A stretch of DNA of 64,000 nucleotides from positions 1,866,244-1,930,243 of the forward strand of contig OZ038321.1 in the NCBI GenBank assembly GCA_964035795.1, given 5' to 3'. Source of the stretch: Pterobdella sp. o SKG-2022 (Eukaryota; Annelida; Clitellata; Hirudinida; Piscicolidae). This document shows, one piece after another, positions 60,215 to 64,000 of this stretch (within the stretch, counting starts at the first letter, position 1; every line of letters starts with the position of its first letter). Made by a program: the position numbers and the translations under genes. The notes under the pieces are model-generated. The model saw nothing but the letters and a program-made list of their open reading frames with translations. It made no database searches and was not told the origin of the DNA.

Positions 60215-60349
60215 ATCTTAAGTTTTTCATATCATGGCAGATCTTATATTAAAATTTTTATGATACCTCTTGAACCTCGAAATATGGAATGTAATGATCC
60301 CCGAGGTGTGATTATGTTCGGAATGTACGAATCAGATGGTGTTTTGAAG
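60215..60349 (+). CDS. Well-supported plus-strand exon, unknown product
   Basis: A 135-base exon (45 codons, phase 0 in and out) lies between caaatttattgcag and TTGAAG|GTGAGG, both good splice sites. It reads ILSFSYHGRSYIKIFMIPLE, PRNMECNDPRGVIMFGMYES, DGVLK. No family is recognised. It lies 0.9 kb beyond the 3' end of the TBC1D1/4-like gene and points towards it. Confidence 0.6.
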
Positions 60350-61233
60350 GTGAGGTGGGAACGATTGAGAAATGGATGAATGGAATGAATTAAAAAAAAA
60401 ACTAATGAAAAAAATTCAATAAAAAAAACGAAAAAAAAAGTAAGATAAATGAGAATACCAAAATATACTGTCAGAAGACAGTTAAAAAAACAAAGATGAA
60501 GGTTAACAAAAATCGATGACTTTAGGGGAACAATGGTTATGTAGCTTTTTAGAAAAATCTTAATGTGCTTACAACAATTTTGAAGTGTTTCAACTTGATA
60601 AATGTACTGAGAAACTCTCTTGAATCGATGTGGATAACTTCTGAAAAACGGTCTATAATGAAGATATTGTAGATAATGAATATAAAATGGAATTCTGTAA
60701 ATAAATAATTTAAATAATACTGAAATAATTATTTTAATTCAGTTTAAAAAATATAATTATTTAATAACGAAAAATAAGTTCAACAAATAAATTATGATTA
60801 TTCACTATATAAATAAACTGTTAAAGCTGTGTTTATATACAAGATGACGTCAAATATATAACAATGACGAAAAACAAGAAAACATGACGTAGATTTAAAA
60901 GTGAATTTATGAAGCGTTTAATCATGATGATCATGATCATCATCACCATCATCAAAATCATCATCATCGGCTTCTAGACAAAACTCATTATCATTATCAG
61001 AGATATCATATGATCTTTTTCGATAATATCCACAAGTGGAGAAATTGATAGAGCGTCAAATAAAACAAAGCTCTACCGGGATTCTTAGGTTGCTATTAAT
61101 ATTATGTTATGATTATTTAATTTATGATTGGAAGATTGAAATTATATTGAGCATGATTACTATAATTTAAACTATATTTATCTTATTATAATCACCATCA
61201 CCATCATCATCATCATCCTCATCCTCATCATCA
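60350..61233. other. Region between the plus exon and the TBC1D1/4-like stop
   Basis: AT-rich with imperfect ATC/CAT runs at 60924-60970 and 61195-61240. The open readings across these runs (for example DNDNEFCLEADDDDFDD on the minus strand) lack acceptors. Confidence 0.5.
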
Positions 61234-61338
61234 TCATCCCAAATCTTCTTTATCCCCTTCATCATCCCCCTCATTTGGGGACCGCATGATGGAGTGGTGG
61301 ATGACGTCAAGTAGGGTGCTTCTTTCCAGTTCCAGAAC
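61234..61338 (-). CDS. TBC1D1/TBC1D4: TBC1D1/4-like terminal exon g
   Basis: After ttcttacag the frame reads VLELERSTLLDVIHHSIMRS, then an acidic end (EGDDEGDKEDLG) and TGA at 61234-61236. LELERS-LL is the conserved last coiled-coil element of the family. A (CAT)n tract starts in the 3' UTR right after the stop codon. Confidence 0.9.
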   Translation of the reverse strand, partial: VLELERSTLLDVIHHSIMRSPNEGDDEGDKEDLG

Positions 61339-63959
61339 CTGTAAGAATAAAGTCAATAATAATAACGATAATATTGAGAACAATAATTAAAAAAAATAAT
61401 GAATAATAATAGCAATAATAATAATAATAACAACAACAACAATAATAATAATAATAATAATAAACCTTTTTTTCACTACGCAGCATCATCTCGCTGTTAG
61501 ACAACTTCACCACGTCTGCCTCCAGTTGCCTTATGTGGTGTCGAGCCTCCTGTGTGCCGACGTTTATATATGATTAGTTATGTGTATATAAATAATAATA
61601 ATAATAATGATAATAATAATAATAGAAATAATAATGATAACAATAATAATAATAATAATGATAACAATAATAATAATAATATATCAGCTTATAATCATCC
61701 CACTACCAGGACACCATAACCACTCCACCACATCACCACACCATCACACCACCTCATCACCAAACCACTACATCACCACACCATCACACCACCACATCAC
61801 CTCAACCACCACGTCACCCTAACCACACCACCACATCATCATAATCATCACACTCCCACATCATCACACCACCACATCACCATATCACCAAACCAAAACA
61901 CCATCACACACAAAACATGAGACCCAATGAAATCACCTGTAGCTGTTCCAGCAATTCCATCTTCTGCATCCGTAAGCCATCATTCACTAGCTGCAGTCTG
62001 GAAAGCCTGTGTGCAGAAAAAATTTAAGTTTCAAATGTATTATCATATAAGTAAACGTATATATTATATGAAATAAATATTAAAACTAACAAATAGAAGA
62101 ACTTAACGTTTGAAAAAGGTTAGGTACAAAGTGTTATATGAAAAAGCATACAAATATTATAGAATACATGAAAACTACCAAATCATAAAGGTTTAACGTC
62201 GGTTCCTAGCACGGGTAGGACGGGCCGAACAAACACGAACTTGGCGAGGGTGGGATCAACATAATCAGTTGAAAGACTGTCGCCGTTAGTCTCATGACAT
62301 AGCTCGTCGTGCAGAATATGGAACTCAACTTCGTATGCCTCTAGGGTCTTTGAAATGTCCAGGCGGATGACCTGGAATGGGGGGTGCGGTAAAATGGGCG
62401 TGAAAGCGGTAACAAGAAGGTGGGGATAAGGGGGTGGTGTGGCGATACTTTTCCTAAAAAACCGTTTTTTTTACAATTGATGAAAAATACTATACCACAT
62501 GCTTATATTCCACATAAAACACAATCTTAAAGTCCATAAAATCACTAAAAAACTTTTCAAAGTCATATTACCAACTAATATATGCAGACACCCATTATAA
62601 CTAAACCTTAAACCCAAAATCCATAACCAGTCGTGACCCTTTTCTCCCCATTTACTTGGTTAACAATCTTCTCCATCTGAATGAGGGCCATCTCAGGTAG
62701 GGTGTTTTTAAGAAACTCAACTATAGACTCCAAAGTGCAGCATTGCTGGATAAGTTCCTTATGGTTACCTAATAAGACTAGTGCCGCTTTTATCACTACG
62801 TCTGGTCCGTATGAGAAGATCAGATCTGTGGTGGTGAGTTTGATGTTATATTTGGTGGAGAGGTGTTGGGTGGAGGGTTTTTGGGTGGAGAGGTGTTGGG
62901 TGGAAGAGTGTTGAGTAAAGAAAGAACTTTTTGAGAATGTAATGAGAATAGAAGCATGTATACTGTAATAATGTATTTTTGAATAATAAAAGCCCATCAT
63001 ATGTACTAATCCTGAAATTTAGCAATACAACCAAACGAGCCAATTAATCTTCCAACCAAACCACTTACCCCCTTTTCAAACAATCAGCTAACTCAAAAAC
63101 CCATCCAATCCACCAGCTAACACACTCTAGCTCTCAGCACCATTAACCCATCCCTTCTAACCACTCCCTCCCCCAACCAACCAAAGACACGGGCGACGAA
63201 TCCGATAGGAAATTGGGATGCGAAAAGAGTAAGAAACCAAGGAGCTGCGTAAAGGGTAGGTGCAATCTGATGTTTTTCTAGGTGCTCAAACAGATCTCTA
63301 TATTTGTCGTGCAGTAGGCGGGTCAGTTGATACAGGCGGACCTGTAAGTTGGAGGGAATTGGGTGGATGGGTTGGTTGTGGGAAGGAAGATTGGGATTTC
63401 ATATGATCGTATTGGAACGATGACTTGAAAAATGATATTAGAGTGGAGATTGAAATAGTTGTAATGTAGAAAAAATTTTGAATGGTTTAAACATTAAAAA
63501 TACAAAGATTTTCGATACTCACTAAGGATTATCTACAGGTGATATTCGTACTTACATCATAATTATGATAATTATTTTTATCATCTCCATCATTATCATT
63601 ACCACCCCCACCACCACCCACCACTATCATCAACCTCACCACTACCACCATCGCCATCAGAATCACCATCACCATCACCATCACCACCACCACCACCACC
63701 ACCACCACCACCACCACTATTGTTCGATAAGTTCCTTATGGTTCCTTCTCTTTCTCCCACCATCACTATTTTCCCCCGCATCATCCTCATCATCACCACC
63801 ACCCTCACCCTACTACTACCTCCATCACCACCTTTCTTTACCCTCCACCTCCCATCACCAGCACACCTGCAGAGACACCATATCTGTCTTATACTGCCTC
63901 CTGAAGCTCAGTGAATACATGATGTGTTTGAGGAGCAAAAAGGCATCTTCTTCGTGTAC
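61234..63959 (-). CDS. TBC1D1/TBC1D4: TBC1D1/TBC1D4-like Rab GTPase-activating protein, C-terminal part (7 exons)
   Basis: In vertebrates this family (AS160/TBC1D4 and TBC1D1) switches off Rab GTPases on GLUT4-type vesicles and is controlled by Akt/AMPK phosphorylation. Seven exons (63959-63867, 63341-63182, 62825-62656, 62371-62241, 62006-61937, 61549-61466, 61338-61234) have GT-AG borders and join in one frame (exon lengths 93, 160, 170, 131, 70, 84, 105). The product has the late TBC helices, with APWFLTLFASQFPIGFVARV and ESIVEFLKNTLPEM, then LDISKTLEAYEVEFHILHDEL-type linker residues, then a coiled coil (KMELLEQLQEARHHIRQLEA) and an acidic end before TGA. The order and spacing match the C-terminus of TBC1D1/4 as I know it. 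The catalytic Arg and Gln fingers and the PTB domains lie upstream of the window. The gene is therefore cut by the window edge, not broken. Orthology to TBC1D1 versus TBC1D4 cannot be decided here. Confidence 0.93.
61395..61463 (+). repeat. (AAT/AAC)n microsatellite
   Basis: Mixed AAT and AAC units filling the intron up to the donor of exon f. Confidence 0.9.
61466..61549 (-). CDS. TBC1D1/TBC1D4: TBC1D1/4-like exon f (coiled coil)
   Basis: A 28-codon exon, phase 0, reading EARHHIRQLEADVVKLSNSE and then MMLRSEKK. The acceptor is gcacacag and the donor AAG|gtttat. It continues the heptad pattern. Confidence 0.9.
61590..61682 (+). repeat. (AAT)n with ATG and AAC variants
   Basis: Interrupted AAT run within the intron 61550-61936. 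Confidence 0.9.
61690..61912 (+). repeat. CAC/CAT-rich minisatellite
   Basis: Drifting units of the type accacatcacc, ccatcacaccacc and caaaccactac fill the rest of the same intron. Confidence 0.8.
61937..62006 (-). CDS. TBC1D1/TBC1D4: TBC1D1/4-like exon e (coiled coil)
   Basis: A 70-base exon between tgcacacag and CAG|gtgatt. It reads LSRLQLVNDGLRMQKMELLE and then QLQ. The Leu heptads correspond to the LLEQLQ segment of the family. Confidence 0.9.
62241..62371 (-). CDS. TBC1D1/TBC1D4: TBC1D1/4-like exon d (post-TBC linker)
   Basis: The exon begins VIRLDISKTLEAYEVEFHIL, the conserved segment just after the TBC domain, and continues to DPTLA. The acceptor (ccattccag) is clear. The donor is chosen by phase and by the family spacing to the coiled coil (AA|gttcgt, a weak site); a nearby alternative in the same phase is GT|gtttgt. 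Confidence 0.8.
62656..62825 (-). CDS. TBC1D1/TBC1D4: TBC1D1/4-like exon c (end of TBC domain)
   Basis: The exon has 56 codons after a two-base split codon. It reads LIFSYGPDVVIKAALVLLG, then ESIVEFLKNTLPEM and MEKIVNQ. The acceptor is accaccacag and the donor is CCAA|gtaaat. This block is strongly TBC1D4-like. Confidence 0.93.
63182..63341 (-). CDS. TBC1D1/TBC1D4: TBC1D1/4-like exon b (TBC domain core)
   Basis: The exon has 53 codons plus one base. It contains YQLTRLLHDKYRDLFEHLE and APWFLTLFASQFPIGFVARV. The latter is the signature TBC motif around the WFLTLFA helix. The acceptor is cttacag; the donor TTTG|gttggt splits the Asp codon completed by the next exon. Confidence 0.93.
63585..63718 (+). 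repeat. (ACC/ATC)n microsatellite
   Basis: Mixed ATC, ACC and CCA units ending in a pure CCA run of about 13, inside the 525-bp intron of the TBC1D1/4-like gene. Confidence 0.92.
63867..63959 (-). CDS. TBC1D1/TBC1D4: TBC1D1/4-like exon a (TBC domain)
   Basis: This is a 31-codon exon, phase 0 in and out, reading EEDAFLLLKHIMYSLSFRRQ and then TDMVSLQ. It has a cag acceptor just above 63959 and a CAG|GTGTGC donor. It is the TBC helix just before the YQLTRLLHD helix. The following 525-bp intron (63342-63866) holds the (ACC/ATC)n tract. Confidence 0.9.
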
Positions 63960-64000
63960 CTGGTCATGATAACAAGAATAATAATAATGAGAATAATAAT

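Noticed and set aside
60924..61075. Acidic terminal exon (EADDDDFDDGDDDH) on the minus strand or Ser-rich exon on the plus strand
   Set aside because: Both are translations of an imperfect ATC run and neither has an acceptor.

Overview
The window looks like nuclear DNA of an animal, most likely an invertebrate. I cannot name the species. It is very AT-rich, has spliced genes with GT-AG introns, carries relics of L2/CR1-type and other non-LTR retrotransposons, tRNA-derived SINEs, a degenerate TTAGGG-like tract and very long trinucleotide runs. There are two 200-base assembly gaps (7686-7885 and 32800-32999). Most open reading frames longer than 60 codons here are poly-Asn, poly-Tyr, poly-Ser or poly-Thr artefacts of microsatellites. 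The real genes are split into short exons, which I found by reading splice sites and codon phase on both strands.

Solid genes. (1) At the right edge, on the minus strand, seven exons (63959 down to 61234) encode the C-terminal part of a TBC1D1/TBC1D4-type Rab GTPase-activating protein, from the late TBC domain through the C-terminal coiled coil to the stop codon. Every intron is short (127-525 bp) and every junction keeps frame. (2) From 16941 down to 2283, on the minus strand, six phase-compatible exons give one uninterrupted reading frame of about 680 codons. It predicts a signal peptide, a short cysteine-containing ectodomain, one transmembrane helix, a palmitoylation-type cysteine cluster and a long Ser/Thr/Pro/His-rich tail with SHTTP repeats. 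I recognise no family for it.

Probable genes known only from exons. A minus-strand membrane protein lies at 55401-58310 (ectodomain exon, transmembrane exon, lysine-rich tail exon). Four phase-compatible minus-strand exons lie between 24455 and 46823. Plus-strand exons lie at 15424, 27286, 31612, 32260, 41272, 46122, 47959, 51554, 54756 and 60215; some chain in phase. The plus and minus sets interleave between 24 and 47 kb, so some assignments may be wrong. None of these products is recognised.

Mobile and repetitive DNA. Non-LTR relics lie at 2-172, 20072-20222, 22306-23871 and 24634-24990, with a probable one at 36226-36797. Three of them run straight into long (TAA)n tails, so much of the microsatellite load here appears to be seeded by retrotransposon 3' ends. 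Other repeats are two tRNA-headed SINEs, a mariner-type MITE with TA flanks and several fragments, a second 83-bp MITE-like family, a 420-bp sequence present twice (42.3 kb and 55.0 kb), an uninterrupted (ACT)n of about 136 units, and a 700-bp TTAGGG-like minisatellite with higher-order structure. The remainder is AT-rich intron or intergenic DNA in which I see nothing specific.
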